A stretch of 64,000 nt of DNA from Solimonas sp040066175 (GTDB lineage: Bacteria > Pseudomonadota > Gammaproteobacteria > Nevskiales > Nevskiaceae), in the NCBI RefSeq assembly GCF_040066175.1, contig NZ_JBEAAM010000012.1, forward strand, positions 62,001-126,000. Direction: 5' to 3'. Position 1 is the stretch's first letter. Each line of letters opens with the position of its first letter. The notes beneath the pieces were generated by a model. It ran no database searches. It saw nothing but the letters and a program-made list of their open reading frames with translations, and was not told the DNA's origin. The translations under genes were made by a program, and so were the position numbers. Positions 27,053 through 34,776 of this stretch are shown piece by piece.

Positions 27053-28006
27053 ATGTCCGCGCTCCGCCGCACCGCCGTACTCGCCGCGGTCCTGCTCCTG
27101 TCGCCCGCCGCGTTCGCGGACAGCGTCTCCACGCAAGCCCAGGTCCTCATCGAGCAGGGCAAGGCGGGCGACGCGCTGCAGCTGCTGGACAAGCACCTGG
27201 GCAAGAACCCGCAGGACGCGGAGGCGCGCTTCATGCGCGGCCTGGCGCTGGTGCGTCTGGACCGCAACAAGGACGCGATCCGCGTGTTCGCCGACCTGAC
27301 GCGCGACTATCCGCAGCTGCCGGAACCGTACAACAACCTGGCCGTCCTGTACGCCGCACAGGGCGACTACGACAAGGCACGCGAGGCGCTGGAAGCGGCG
27401 CTGGCGACCCATCCGAGCTACGCGACCGCCCACGAGAATCTGGGCGACATCTACGCCGCGCTGGCCGGCGCGGCCTACAACCGCGCGCTGGCGCTGGACG
27501 AGTCGAACCAGATGCTGCGCCGCAAGCTGTCGCTGATCAACCAGCTCGACAGCAGCGCCGCCCCGGCCGTCGCGCCCAAGGCGCAGCCGGCCCCGGCCAC
27601 CGCACCGGCCGTGGCCGCTCCGACGACCGCCGTGCAGACCAGCACGCCGCCCGCCGCGGACGCCGAAACGCGCGCGGCGGTCCAGCGCGCGATCGACGCC
27701 TGGACCGGCGCCTGGTCGAAGCAGGACCTGAACGCCTACTTCGCCGCCTATGCGGACACGTTCACGCCGGAAGCGGGCCTGTCGCGCAGTGCCTGGGAGG
27801 CGCAGCGCCGCGACCGCATCGGCAAACCCAGGCGCATCCGCGTCGCCGCCCGCGATCTGCAGTTCAACGCCGTCAACGACAAGCAGGTGCAGGTCAGTTT
27901 CCGTCAGGAATACGAGTCGGATACCTTCGCCGACGTCACGGCCAAGGCGCTGGACATGGTGCTGACCGCGGGCGGCTGGAAGATCGCCCGCGAGTACACG
28001 CGCTGA
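27053..28006 (+). CDS. Periplasmic TPR protein with Cds6-like (NTF2-fold) C-terminal domain
   Basis: Exported 317-residue protein. The signal peptide covers about 1-22 (ending PAAFA). Tetratricopeptide-type helices run about 25-150 (for example YNNLAVLYAAQGDYDKAREALEAAL). An Ala/Pro/Thr linker (about 165-205) leads to a C-terminal domain of about 110 residues (VQRAIDAWTGAWSKQDLNAYFAAYADTF onward, abridged) like that at the end of the next protein. This domain is known from Cds6-type L,D-transpeptidases. The shared domain and 24-bp spacing suggest the two act together at peptidoglycan. Exact function unknown. Confidence 0.8.
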   Translation: MSALRRTAVLAAVLLLSPAAFADSVSTQAQVLIEQGKAGDALQLLDKHLGKNPQDAEARFMRGLALVRLDRNKDAIRVFADLTRDYPQLPEPYNNLAVLYAAQGDYDKAREALEAALATHPSYATAHENLGDIYAALAGAAYNRALALDESNQMLRRKLSLINQLDSSAAPAVAPKAQPAPATAPAVAAPTTAVQTSTPPAADAETRAAVQRAIDAWTGAWSKQDLNAYFAAYADTFTPEAGLSRSAWEAQRRDRIGKPRRIRVAARDLQFNAVNDKQVQVSFRQEYESDTFADVTAKALDMVLTAGGWKIAREYTR

Positions 28007-28030
28007 TCGGGACACTGCGCCGCCACGACG

Positions 28031-29212
28031 ATGACCGCTTCGATACGCGCAGCCGCCACCGCTGCCCTGTTCGCCGTCGCGCTCGCGGGCACCGCGGGCG
28101 CCCAGCAGGGGCCGGAACAGCAGTTCAGCGCCGCGGTCGATCTGCTGCGTGCCGGCCGCGCCAGCGACGCGCTGTCGGCGCTGGAATCCCTGACCCGTCG
28201 CGAGCCGACCTTCCGTCTCGGCCAGCTGTTCTACGGTGAGCTGCTCGCCGCGCTCGCCGGCGTGCGCCGCGACGCCCTGATTCCGCAGGGACCGGACACC
28301 GACCCGCGCCTGCGCGATCTGGCCGAGGAAGCGCGCATGCGCCTGGCCGGCGAACGTTCGGCACCGGCGCCAGGGCTGGTGCCCAGTGCATTCCTGCAGC
28401 TGTCGCGCGGCTTCGAGCACGCCGTCGTCGTCGATCTGCCGAAGGCGCGGCTGTACGTGGTCCAGAACGACGGCAGCGGCATGCACGTGGTGCGTCACCA
28501 CTACGCCGCGATGGGGCGCAACGGCTATGGCAAGCAGACCGCCGGCGACCTGCGCACCCCGGTCGGCCTGTATCACGTCACCCAGTGGATCGGCGACGAG
28601 GCGCTGCCGGAGCTGTACGGTGCCGGCGCGCTGCCACTCGACTATCCGAACGCCTGGGACACGCTCAACAAGCGCACCGGTTCGGGCATCTGGCTGCACG
28701 GCGTGCCGCGCGACACCTATACACGGCCACCGCGGTCGAGCGAGGGCTGCGTGACGATGGCCAACGCGGATCTCGACGCACTGCGCGCTTACGTCAAGTT
28801 CGGGCGCACGCCGGTACTGTTGAGCGACCAGCTGGACTGGGTGCCCGCCGGCAAGGTCGAAACCCTGCGCGACAGCTTCCTCAAGCGGATCGAGGACTGG
28901 CGGCGCAAGTGGTCGAGCAAGGACACCGAGGGCTACCTCGCGTACTACGCGGACGACTTCACGGTGGATGGCATGGACCGCAAGGCGTTTGCCGCGCACA
29001 AGCGACGGGTCAATGCGTCCAAGAAGTTCATCGACGTGCGTCTGAGCGACATCAGCGTGTTCCAGTATCCCGGCACCGGCGACGAGATCTACATGGCCGA
29101 GTTCCAGATGGAATACAGCTCCGACAACTACGCGGTGACCACGCGCAAGAACCAGTTCTGGCGCCGCAACGGCTCTGGCAGCTGGCAGATCGTCCGCGAG
29201 GTCAATCAGTAG
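28031..29212 (+). CDS. L,D-transpeptidase (YkuD family) with Cds6-like C-terminal domain
   Basis: Periplasmic enzyme expected to form 3-3 peptidoglycan crosslinks or attach proteins to murein. The 393 residues comprise a signal peptide (about 1-24, ending AGAQ), a helical N-terminal region and the YkuD catalytic domain (about 128-275). His223 (GIWLHGVP) and the nucleophile Cys240 in SSEGCVTM are intact. A C-terminal NTF2-like domain (about 285-393, RIEDWRRKWSSKDTEGYLAYY, abridged) is shared with the upstream TPR protein. It converges with the M14 carboxypeptidase-like gene across 52 bp. Confidence 0.9.
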   Translation: MTASIRAAATAALFAVALAGTAGAQQGPEQQFSAAVDLLRAGRASDALSALESLTRREPTFRLGQLFYGELLAALAGVRRDALIPQGPDTDPRLRDLAEEARMRLAGERSAPAPGLVPSAFLQLSRGFEHAVVVDLPKARLYVVQNDGSGMHVVRHHYAAMGRNGYGKQTAGDLRTPVGLYHVTQWIGDEALPELYGAGALPLDYPNAWDTLNKRTGSGIWLHGVPRDTYTRPPRSSEGCVTMANADLDALRAYVKFGRTPVLLSDQLDWVPAGKVETLRDSFLKRIEDWRRKWSSKDTEGYLAYYADDFTVDGMDRKAFAAHKRRVNASKKFIDVRLSDISVFQYPGTGDEIYMAEFQMEYSSDNYAVTTRKNQFWRRNGSGSWQIVREVNQ

Positions 29213-29264
29213 TCGCGCCCGCCGCTTTCCGGCGGCCGTCCCGCGCGCGGCTGGAAACGGCTTT

Positions 29265-30197
29265 TCAGCGCGCCCCGTTCCAGGGATGATCTTCGAGGCG
29301 GAAGTACAACGGCGCCTCCTCCTGCAGGTTCTTCTCCAGCCAGGCCAGCATGTCGGCCCAGATGCGCTGCTGCTGCTGCGCGCTGGGCATGATGCCGGCG
29401 TGCGGCAGCTCCAGCGTGATCACCGGCACGCCGATGTTCATGCCGGCGAAATTGCCCAGCGAGCCGGGGTAGGTGCCGAGCTGGTGCAGGTGCAGGAAGC
29501 CGAAGCGTTCCGGCGGCTCGCGCGGGCCGTCGAAGTCGAGCACGCCGAACGGCGCGTGCACCGAGACGATGACGTCGGGCTTGAAGGTCTGGATCTCCCG
29601 CACCAGCCAGCGTGTCTCCGGTTCCGACAGCGCGTGCGGGCCGGGAAAACGGCGCGGGTCGCGCCCGGTGCGCGTCTCCCAGTAGGCGAGCGCGTCGGTC
29701 TGCCAGTCCCGGGTCGGGAAGTTGCGGTTGAGATCGACGCCGTTGGCATTGACTCGCGTCGGCGGCCGGATCAGCAGGCCGTCGGGATTGACGCAGGGAT
29801 AGACCCGCCAGTGGAACGGCTGGAAGCGGCTCATCGCCAGATGTTCCATCCACTGGAACACGATGCTGACCGACGACAGCTCGTCGCCGTGGATGCCGCC
29901 GAGCATCAGCACGCGCTTGGGCGTCGTGCGCCGCGAGGTCGGCGGGTAATCGCGGTACAGCAGCGGCACGCCGTGCGCGCTGGCGCCGTCGGCCATCTGC
30001 ACGCCGGCCCTGAGGCAGCGCTCGACGCCGACGCTCTGCAGGCGCCCGCCGATCAACTGGCAGGCGATCTCGGTGGTCGCCAGCGGCGGCATCACCGATG
30101 CCGGCGCGGCGGCCGGGACGGCGCCTCCAACAAAAAGCCCGGCGAGGAGCCGGGCGATCAGGCCGCCGGTACGTTGTCGCCTGTCAGCGGCCCGCAC
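29265..30197 (-). CDS. M14-family zinc carboxypeptidase/amidase (MpaA-like)
   Basis: Zinc peptidase of 310 residues from the GTG at 30197. Zn ligands are in GGIHGDE (His, Glu) and VSVHAPFG (His). The catalytic Glu is in VITLELPHAG. NPDGLLI, NANGVDLNRNFPT and the Arg-bearing segment resemble murein peptide amidase A, so a role in trimming muropeptides fits the neighbouring L,D-transpeptidase. The N-terminus (GGLIARLLAGLFVGGAVPAAAPAS) looks like a signal peptide, but the same DNA forms a Rho-independent terminator (30132-30155). An alternative start at ATG 30092 gives a 275-residue protein without a signal. Confidence 0.82.
   Translation of the reverse strand: MRAADRRQRTGGLIARLLAGLFVGGAVPAAAPASVMPPLATTEIACQLIGGRLQSVGVERCLRAGVQMADGASAHGVPLLYRDYPPTSRRTTPKRVLMLGGIHGDELSSVSIVFQWMEHLAMSRFQPFHWRVYPCVNPDGLLIRPPTRVNANGVDLNRNFPTRDWQTDALAYWETRTGRDPRRFPGPHALSEPETRWLVREIQTFKPDVIVSVHAPFGVLDFDGPREPPERFGFLHLHQLGTYPGSLGNFAGMNIGVPVITLELPHAGIMPSAQQQQRIWADMLAWLEKNLQEEAPLYFRLEDHPWNGAR
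30132..30155 (-). terminator. Rho-independent terminator after dsbA, overlapping the M14 N-terminal codons
   Basis: On the minus strand GCCCGGC (30155-30149), loop TCCTC, GCCGGGC (30143-30137) and then TTTTT (30136-30132). A 7-bp GC stem with a U5 tail is a standard intrinsic terminator. It begins 29 bp past the dsbA stop codon but lies inside the 5' end of the M14 reading frame. Confidence 0.65.
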
Positions 30198-30837
30198 GTT
30201 CCTTGCGCACTTTGTCGATGAGGAAGTCGATGGCCTTGGTGGCCTGGTCGAAGCCGCCCGCCATCGCCGCGCTGGTGACGTACTTGCCGCCGACGACCAC
30301 GGTCGGCACGCTGCTGATGCCGTAGCTCATCGCCAGCTGCTCGGCCTTGCGCACGCGCGCATCCACGGCGAAACCCCGGAACGTCGCGTTGAACACGTCC
30401 GGCAGGATGCCGGTGTTCTTGTTGAACACGTACTGGATCTGGTCTTCGGAGTTCAGCGGCATGTGATCCTGCTGGATCGCCTCGAACAGCGGCTTGTGCA
30501 TCTTCTCGCCGACGTTGAGCGCCTCGGCCGTGTAGAACGCCTTGGCGTGCAGCACGCCTTCCTTGCGGCCCAGCGTGCTGGGCACGCGCACGAAGTCCAC
30601 GTCGCCGGCGCGCCGCTTCGCCCAGGCCTCGATCGTCGGATCGAAGGCATAGCAGTGCGGGCAGCCGTACCAGAAGAATTCCGCGACCTCGATGCGCTTG
30701 GGATCCGCGGGCTGCTGCACCTCGCGGACCTTCTTGTACTCCTTGCCTTCGGTGAACGTGGCGGTGTCCTGCGCGGAGCAGGCGAACGCGAACAACGCGA
30801 AGAAGGCAGCCGCACCGCCGCGGATCATGGAGCGCAT
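30184..30837 (-). CDS. dsbA: Thiol:disulfide interchange protein DsbA
   Basis: Periplasmic oxidase that introduces disulfide bonds into exported proteins. The 217 residues have a signal sequence (about 1-22), the active site CPHC (59-62) in FFWYGCPHCYAF, and the cis-proline loop SSVPTVVV near residue 180. A Cys at position 20 could act as a lipobox (AFAC), which would make it lipid-anchored; this is uncertain. It follows the cytochrome c4 gene by 9 bp, an arrangement also found beside polA/engB in Pseudomonas. Confidence 0.94.
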   Translation of the reverse strand: MRSMIRGGAAAFFALFAFACSAQDTATFTEGKEYKKVREVQQPADPKRIEVAEFFWYGCPHCYAFDPTIEAWAKRRAGDVDFVRVPSTLGRKEGVLHAKAFYTAEALNVGEKMHKPLFEAIQQDHMPLNSEDQIQYVFNKNTGILPDVFNATFRGFAVDARVRKAEQLAMSYGISSVPTVVVGGKYVTSAAMAGGFDQATKAIDFLIDKVRKERAGR

Positions 30838-30846
30838 GTCGAATCC

Positions 30847-31479
30847 TTACTGAAGACCGTTGACGTAGGACGCCAGGGCGTCGATCTCCGCATCGGAGAG
30901 CTTGGCTGCGACCGCGGCCATGGTCTTCAGGTTCCCGTCCGGCAGCGGTTTGGCCGATTCGGTGCGGAACACGCGCAGCACGTTGCCGACGTACTTGGCA
31001 TGCTGGCCGCCGATGCGCGGATAGCCCGAAGGCACGACGCCGGCGCCGCTCGGGCCGTGGCAGGCGGCGCAGGCCGGCAGGCCGCGCGCGGCATCGCCGC
31101 TGCGGTACAGCTTCTGCGCGACCGGGATCGCGGCCTCGCTGGCCACGCCCGGCACGAATGGCTGCGCCGCGAAATAGGCGGCGAGGTCGCGCATGTCCTG
31201 GTCCGACAGCGCCGCGGCCTGGGCGTTCATCAGCGGATTGACGCGCTGGCCGTTCTTGAACCAGTTCAGCTGGTCGTAGAGGTAACGCGCGCCCTGGCCG
31301 GCGAGCTTCGGCCACTCCGGATTGGCGCTGTTGCCACCGGGGCCGTGGCAGGCGACGCAGGCGGTCGCCTTGGCGGCGCCGGCTTCCGCGCTGCCCTGGG
31401 TGAAGGGATTCCCGTTCGCCTCGGCGGCCATGGCCGCGAAAGGCGCACACAGGACGGCGGCGAGCAGAACATGCTTCAT
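30847..31479 (-). CDS. Di-haem cytochrome c4-type protein
   Basis: Periplasmic electron carrier of 210 residues with signal peptide (about 1-19, ending AMAAE) and two haem-binding motifs, CVACH (41-45) and CAACH (137-141), one in each of two homologous halves. Axial Met candidates lie in NPLMNAQ and TMAAV regions. Cytochromes c4 usually donate electrons to terminal oxidases. It is divergent from engB across 162 bp and upstream of dsbA, matching the cc4-dsbA order next to engB in Pseudomonas. Confidence 0.92.
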   Translation of the reverse strand: MKHVLLAAVLCAPFAAMAAEANGNPFTQGSAEAGAAKATACVACHGPGGNSANPEWPKLAGQGARYLYDQLNWFKNGQRVNPLMNAQAAALSDQDMRDLAAYFAAQPFVPGVASEAAIPVAQKLYRSGDAARGLPACAACHGPSGAGVVPSGYPRIGGQHAKYVGNVLRVFRTESAKPLPDGNLKTMAAVAAKLSDAEIDALASYVNGLQ

Positions 31480-31641
31480 TGTGCTAGGACTCCGGAAAAA
31501 GACGGCCGTGGCAGTGCCCCAACGCGGAACCGCGGCAACGGCATGGATGCGATCCAGCGCGCGATTCTACAGTCCGGCACCGTGATTGGCACGCCGACGA
31601 GGCAGCCGGCTATGCTTGCGGCCGCACCAGGATCCACGCCG

Positions 31642-32265
31642 ATGCGGCCGAACCCGACCAATCCATTCGCCAGCGCCCAGTTCCTGCGTTCCTGCGCGCG
31701 GCTCGACCAGCTGCCCGACGACGAGCGCGCGGAGCTGGCCTTCGCCGGCCGCTCGAACGCCGGCAAGTCCAGTGCGCTGAACCGGCTGTGCGGGCACAAC
31801 GCGCTGGCGCGGGTCAGCAAGACCCCGGGCCGCACGCAGTTGATCAACCTGTTCGACGTGCCGGGCGGCCGTTTCGCCGACCTGCCGGGCTACGGCTTTG
31901 CGAAGGTGTCCAAGGATCTGCGCGACACCTGGGGCGCGCTGATCGGACGCTATCTGGAGACCCGCGCCAATCTCTGCGGCGTCGTGCTGATCATGGACGT
32001 GCGCCACCCGCTGACCCCGCTGGACCGGCAGATGCTCGACTGGGCGGTGACGCGCGGCCTGGCCTGCCACCTGCTGCTGACCAAGGCCGACAAGCTCGGC
32101 TACGGTGCGGCGAAGAGCGCGTTGCTGGGGGTGCGCAAGGCGCTGCCGCAGATCAGCACGGTCAGTGCGCAGCTGTTCTCGGCGCAGACCGATCTCGGGC
32201 TGGACGAGTTCCGCGCGCGCGTCGCCGGGCTGCTCGCCGCGCACGGCGCCACGGAGGCCGTATGA
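31642..32265 (+). CDS. engB: Ribosome biogenesis GTP-binding protein EngB (YsxC/YihA)
   Basis: TRAFAC GTPase needed for large-subunit assembly. The 207 residues show G1 GRSNAGKSS (36-44), G2/switch KTPGRTQLINLF, G3 DLPGYGFAKV, G4 TKAD and G5 SAQ. The ATG at 31642 was chosen because upstream in-frame codons are not conserved in type. The stop overlaps the start of the GGDEF/EAL gene (ATGA), an unusual coupling. A weak TATGCT box lies at 31611-31616. Confidence 0.95.
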   Translation: MRPNPTNPFASAQFLRSCARLDQLPDDERAELAFAGRSNAGKSSALNRLCGHNALARVSKTPGRTQLINLFDVPGGRFADLPGYGFAKVSKDLRDTWGALIGRYLETRANLCGVVLIMDVRHPLTPLDRQMLDWAVTRGLACHLLLTKADKLGYGAAKSALLGVRKALPQISTVSAQLFSAQTDLGLDEFRARVAGLLAAHGATEAV

Positions 32266-34343
32266 CACCGAACCCGCCGCCGCTCGCCGATGCGCTCGGC
32301 CGGTGGCGCACGCGGCTGCTGTACACGCTGTTGCTGCTGGCCGTGCTCGGCAGCCTGTGCGCCCTGCTGCTCTGGCATTGGGGCGTCGCGCTGGTCGGTG
32401 GCTCGCGGCCGCTGCTGGCGGCGCTGCAGACGGCGCTGTTCCTGGTCTTCGCCGGGGTCGCGTGGTGGCTGGCGGTGGCCCGGCCGTTCGCGCGCCTGCC
32501 GATCGACGCGCCGGCGGCGGAGTCCGGCGCCGGCGCGGCGCAGCTCCAGGCGCTCCAGCACGAGCGCGACAAGCGCGCCGAACAGCTCAACGCGATGCTG
32601 CAGATGAATCGCACGATGCGCGACAAGCTCGCGCGCCTGGGCGCCGAGCAGCAGCTCGCGCTGCGCGCGCGCGACGCCCTGCTCGGCGCGACCCAGGATC
32701 CGCTGATCCTCACCGACGGCGGCGGCGTCGTGCTCGGCGTCAGCCCCGCAGCGGCCACCGCCCTGCGGCGTGCGCGCGAGGACCTGGTCGGCAAGCGCTT
32801 CGAGGATGTCGTGCCGCTGTTCCAGTCCGGCGTCGATGCCTACGAGAACCATCCGCTGCCGCGCTTCCTGGCGGGCGTGCTGGAGTCGCGCTCCGGCATC
32901 CCGCAGATCCAGCAGGCGGTGCTGCTGACCGCGGACCGCGAGCCGGTCACCGTGTTCGTCACCGCCGGTGCGATCCTCGACGGCGCCGGTCAGGTGATCG
33001 GCAGCACCGTGCGCTTCGCGCGCGTCGAGTCAGCGGCGGCCGAACCGACGGCCGTTCCGACGCTGTCGCTGGCCGACGCCGAAATCGGCAGCTGGGCTGC
33101 GAAGCTGCTGTCGCGCGAACCCTTCGAGCGCCGCGTCGAGGACCTGATCGCCGACAGCCACAACACCGGCGCCCAGCACATGCTGCTGTATCTGCGCGTC
33201 GATGATCTGGAGCGCATCAACGACCAGGCCGGCTACTGGGCCGGCGAGCAGGCGCTGTGGCATGCCGCCAAGAACTTTTCGCTGGCGCTGGTCGATGCCG
33301 GCACCGGCTACCGCTGCACCAACAACCGTTTCGCCACGCTGCTGATCGGCTGCGACGAGACGCGCGCGCTGGCGGTCGCCGAGCGCATCCGCAGTCACGC
33401 CGAGAACAACGAGCTGGTCTGGGAGGGCAAGCGTTTCCCGTGCACGTTCAGCATCGCGGTGCTGCCGGTGGACCGCGACACGCCGAAGCTGTCGGAACTG
33501 CTCGGTGCAGCCGAGACGCTGCTGTCGGAAGCGCGGCGGCGTGGCGGCAACTGCGTGCTGCACAAGATTCCGGACGAGGCGGTGAAAACGCGGCAGCGCG
33601 ACGACCAGACCTGGCTCGACTGGCTGTTGCCGCGCCTCGACAACGGCCGCGCGCACCTGATCTCGCAGGAGACGCACTCGCTGGCGCAACCGCCGCTCAA
33701 GCCGCTGCTGGAGTTCTTCATCCGCGTCGAGGACGACGACGGGGTGTGGCTCGAACCGGGGCACTACCTGCCGGCGATCGAACGTCTGCGCCAGTCGCAC
33801 CGCCTCGACCTGTGGAGCCTGCAGCATCTGCTGGAGGCCCTGTCCCGGGACATGAAGCTGTTCGAGACCCACGGTCTGGCCAGCCTCAACCTCGCCCCGC
33901 AGACCCTCCTCGACGACGGCTTCGCCGAACAGGCCTTCGAGACCCTCGCCGGTTCGATGGTGCCCGCCGAGCGCCTGTGCTTCGAGATCGACGAGGCCTT
34001 CGCGCTCAGCCAGAGCTCGGTCGTGCAGCGCTTCATGGAACGGCTGCGGCCGCTGGGCCTGCGCTTCGCGCTGGACCGCTGCCACACGACGACCGGCATC
34101 ACGCAGCTGCGCCGGCTGCCGATCGATTACATGAAGATCCATCCGCAGATCACGCGCAACATCGAGGACGACGCGCTCGACCGCACGCATCTGGAATGGA
34201 TCTGCCAGGCCGCGCATCTGCTCGGCCGCAAGACCGTGGCGATCAACATCGAGTCGCCCGCGGCGTTGGCCCTACTGCGCGGCGCCGGCGTCGATTACGT
34301 GCAGGGCAGCGCGGTGAACAAGATGGGCCCGGTGATGACCTGA
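32262..34343 (+). CDS. Membrane-anchored PAS-GGDEF-EAL protein with degenerate active sites
   Basis: 693-residue protein with two transmembrane helices (about 19-43 and 53-72), a coiled coil (about 88-135), a PAS-like domain (about 138-260), a GGDEF-type domain (about 290-430) and an EAL-type domain (about 450-690). The GG(D/E)EF signature is replaced by NNRFA, so diguanylate cyclase activity is unlikely. The EAL signature is absent at PLLEFFIRV, and the DDFGTG loop is LDRCHTTTG, so phosphodiesterase activity is also unlikely. It may be a c-di-GMP receptor or a scaffold of the LapD/FimX kind. It is translationally coupled to engB. Confidence 0.88.
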   Translation: MTPNPPPLADALGRWRTRLLYTLLLLAVLGSLCALLLWHWGVALVGGSRPLLAALQTALFLVFAGVAWWLAVARPFARLPIDAPAAESGAGAAQLQALQHERDKRAEQLNAMLQMNRTMRDKLARLGAEQQLALRARDALLGATQDPLILTDGGGVVLGVSPAAATALRRAREDLVGKRFEDVVPLFQSGVDAYENHPLPRFLAGVLESRSGIPQIQQAVLLTADREPVTVFVTAGAILDGAGQVIGSTVRFARVESAAAEPTAVPTLSLADAEIGSWAAKLLSREPFERRVEDLIADSHNTGAQHMLLYLRVDDLERINDQAGYWAGEQALWHAAKNFSLALVDAGTGYRCTNNRFATLLIGCDETRALAVAERIRSHAENNELVWEGKRFPCTFSIAVLPVDRDTPKLSELLGAAETLLSEARRRGGNCVLHKIPDEAVKTRQRDDQTWLDWLLPRLDNGRAHLISQETHSLAQPPLKPLLEFFIRVEDDDGVWLEPGHYLPAIERLRQSHRLDLWSLQHLLEALSRDMKLFETHGLASLNLAPQTLLDDGFAEQAFETLAGSMVPAERLCFEIDEAFALSQSSVVQRFMERLRPLGLRFALDRCHTTTGITQLRRLPIDYMKIHPQITRNIEDDALDRTHLEWICQAAHLLGRKTVAINIESPAALALLRGAGVDYVQGSAVNKMGPVMT

Positions 34344-34352
34344 TGCACGTCC

Positions 34353-34500
34353 TGTGCAAGCCAGCGCCATCGGTGGCGCCGACTTTCACAATAAGCACGG
34401 CAGGCTTGTTTGGACAGTCGAGGCCATGGATGGCCTCGGCGTGCGCCGGATACAGGCTTGTCTTGAATACCGGGGCCACGGATGGCCCCGTTCTTGTGCA
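34353..34500. repeat. REP/MITE-like composite palindromic element, copy 1
   Basis: A module of hairpins between convergent genes. GCGCCA-TCGG-TGGCGC (34364-34379) is followed by GACTTTCACAATA, CAGGCTTGT, a CGAGGCC/GGCCTCG stem (34419-34438), then ACAGGCTTGTCTTG and the stem CGGGGCCACGGATGGCCCCG (34471-34490). Terminal TGTGCAAG and CTTGTGCA form approximate inverted ends. The 20-nt last hairpin recurs exactly at 58711-58730, preceded by the same GGCTTGTCTTG. Confidence 0.75.
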
Positions 34501-34507
34501 GAACGCA

Positions 34508-34621
34508 CAAAAAGGCCCGGTGGCCTTGGGGGGCGGCCACCGGGCGACGCTTCCGGCGTTGGGGGATGCCGGATCCGCCCAGGGAGTGAGGCGGAGAGCG
34601 GGACAGGGAGTATCGCCGCTC
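34508..34621 (-). ncRNA. Candidate sigma-E-type-dependent small RNA at the Spot 42/ErsA locus
   Basis: Predicted transcript of about 114 nt. From the expected +1 at 34621 it folds into abutting hairpins. Stem GAGCGG/CCGCTC (34621-34616 with 34601-34596) has loop CGATACTCCCTGTC. Stem TCCGCC/GGCGGA (34595-34590 with 34579-34574) has loop TCACTCCCTG. Stem TCCGGC/GCCGGA (34573-34568 with 34557-34552) has loop ATCCCCCAAC. An 11-bp terminator stem and U5 (34545-34509) follow. ACTCCCTG occurs in two loops, and all three loops are C-rich, as in sRNAs that pair with Shine-Dalgarno regions. Position between polA and engB matches Spot 42 and ErsA. Sequence homology to either was not tested. Confidence 0.72.
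34509..34545 (-). terminator. Strong Rho-independent terminator of the candidate sRNA (and polA read-through)
   Basis: On the minus strand GCCCGGTGGCC (34545-34535), a 9-nt loop, GGCCACCGGGC (34525-34515), one C and then TTTTT (34513-34509). The perfect 11-bp stem plus U-run is among the clearest terminators in the window. Confidence 0.85.
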
Positions 34622-34627
34622 GCAGAG

Positions 34628-34654
34628 TTAGATGGGGCCGGTTCGGCAAAGTTC
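34628..34654 (-). promoter_or_regulatory. Sigma-E/AlgU-type promoter GAACTT-N16-TCTAA
   Basis: On the minus strand GAACTT (34654-34649) and TCTAA (34632-34628) are separated by exactly 16 bp, matching the RpoE/AlgU (sigma-22) consensus. The predicted start (34621) coincides with the first base of the first hairpin of the candidate sRNA. Confidence 0.65.
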
Positions 34655-34776
34655 AAAGGGTGCCCGCCCGCTGCGGCTCGGAGCGCCTCGCCTTAACGGC
34701 GCATTAACATTTCAAATCAGGGACTTGGGGTCAGCGCCGTTACCGGCCCGGGGCCGGAGATCCGACAAAATTCGCT
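34655..34776. other. Remainder of the polA-sRNA intergenic region
   Basis: The 122 bp between the polA stop and the sRNA promoter contain AT-richer stretches and a CCGGCCCCGGGCCGG-type palindrome on the minus strand (about 34743-34757). That palindrome has no following T-run. No coding sequence or further motif is recognised. Confidence 0.4.
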
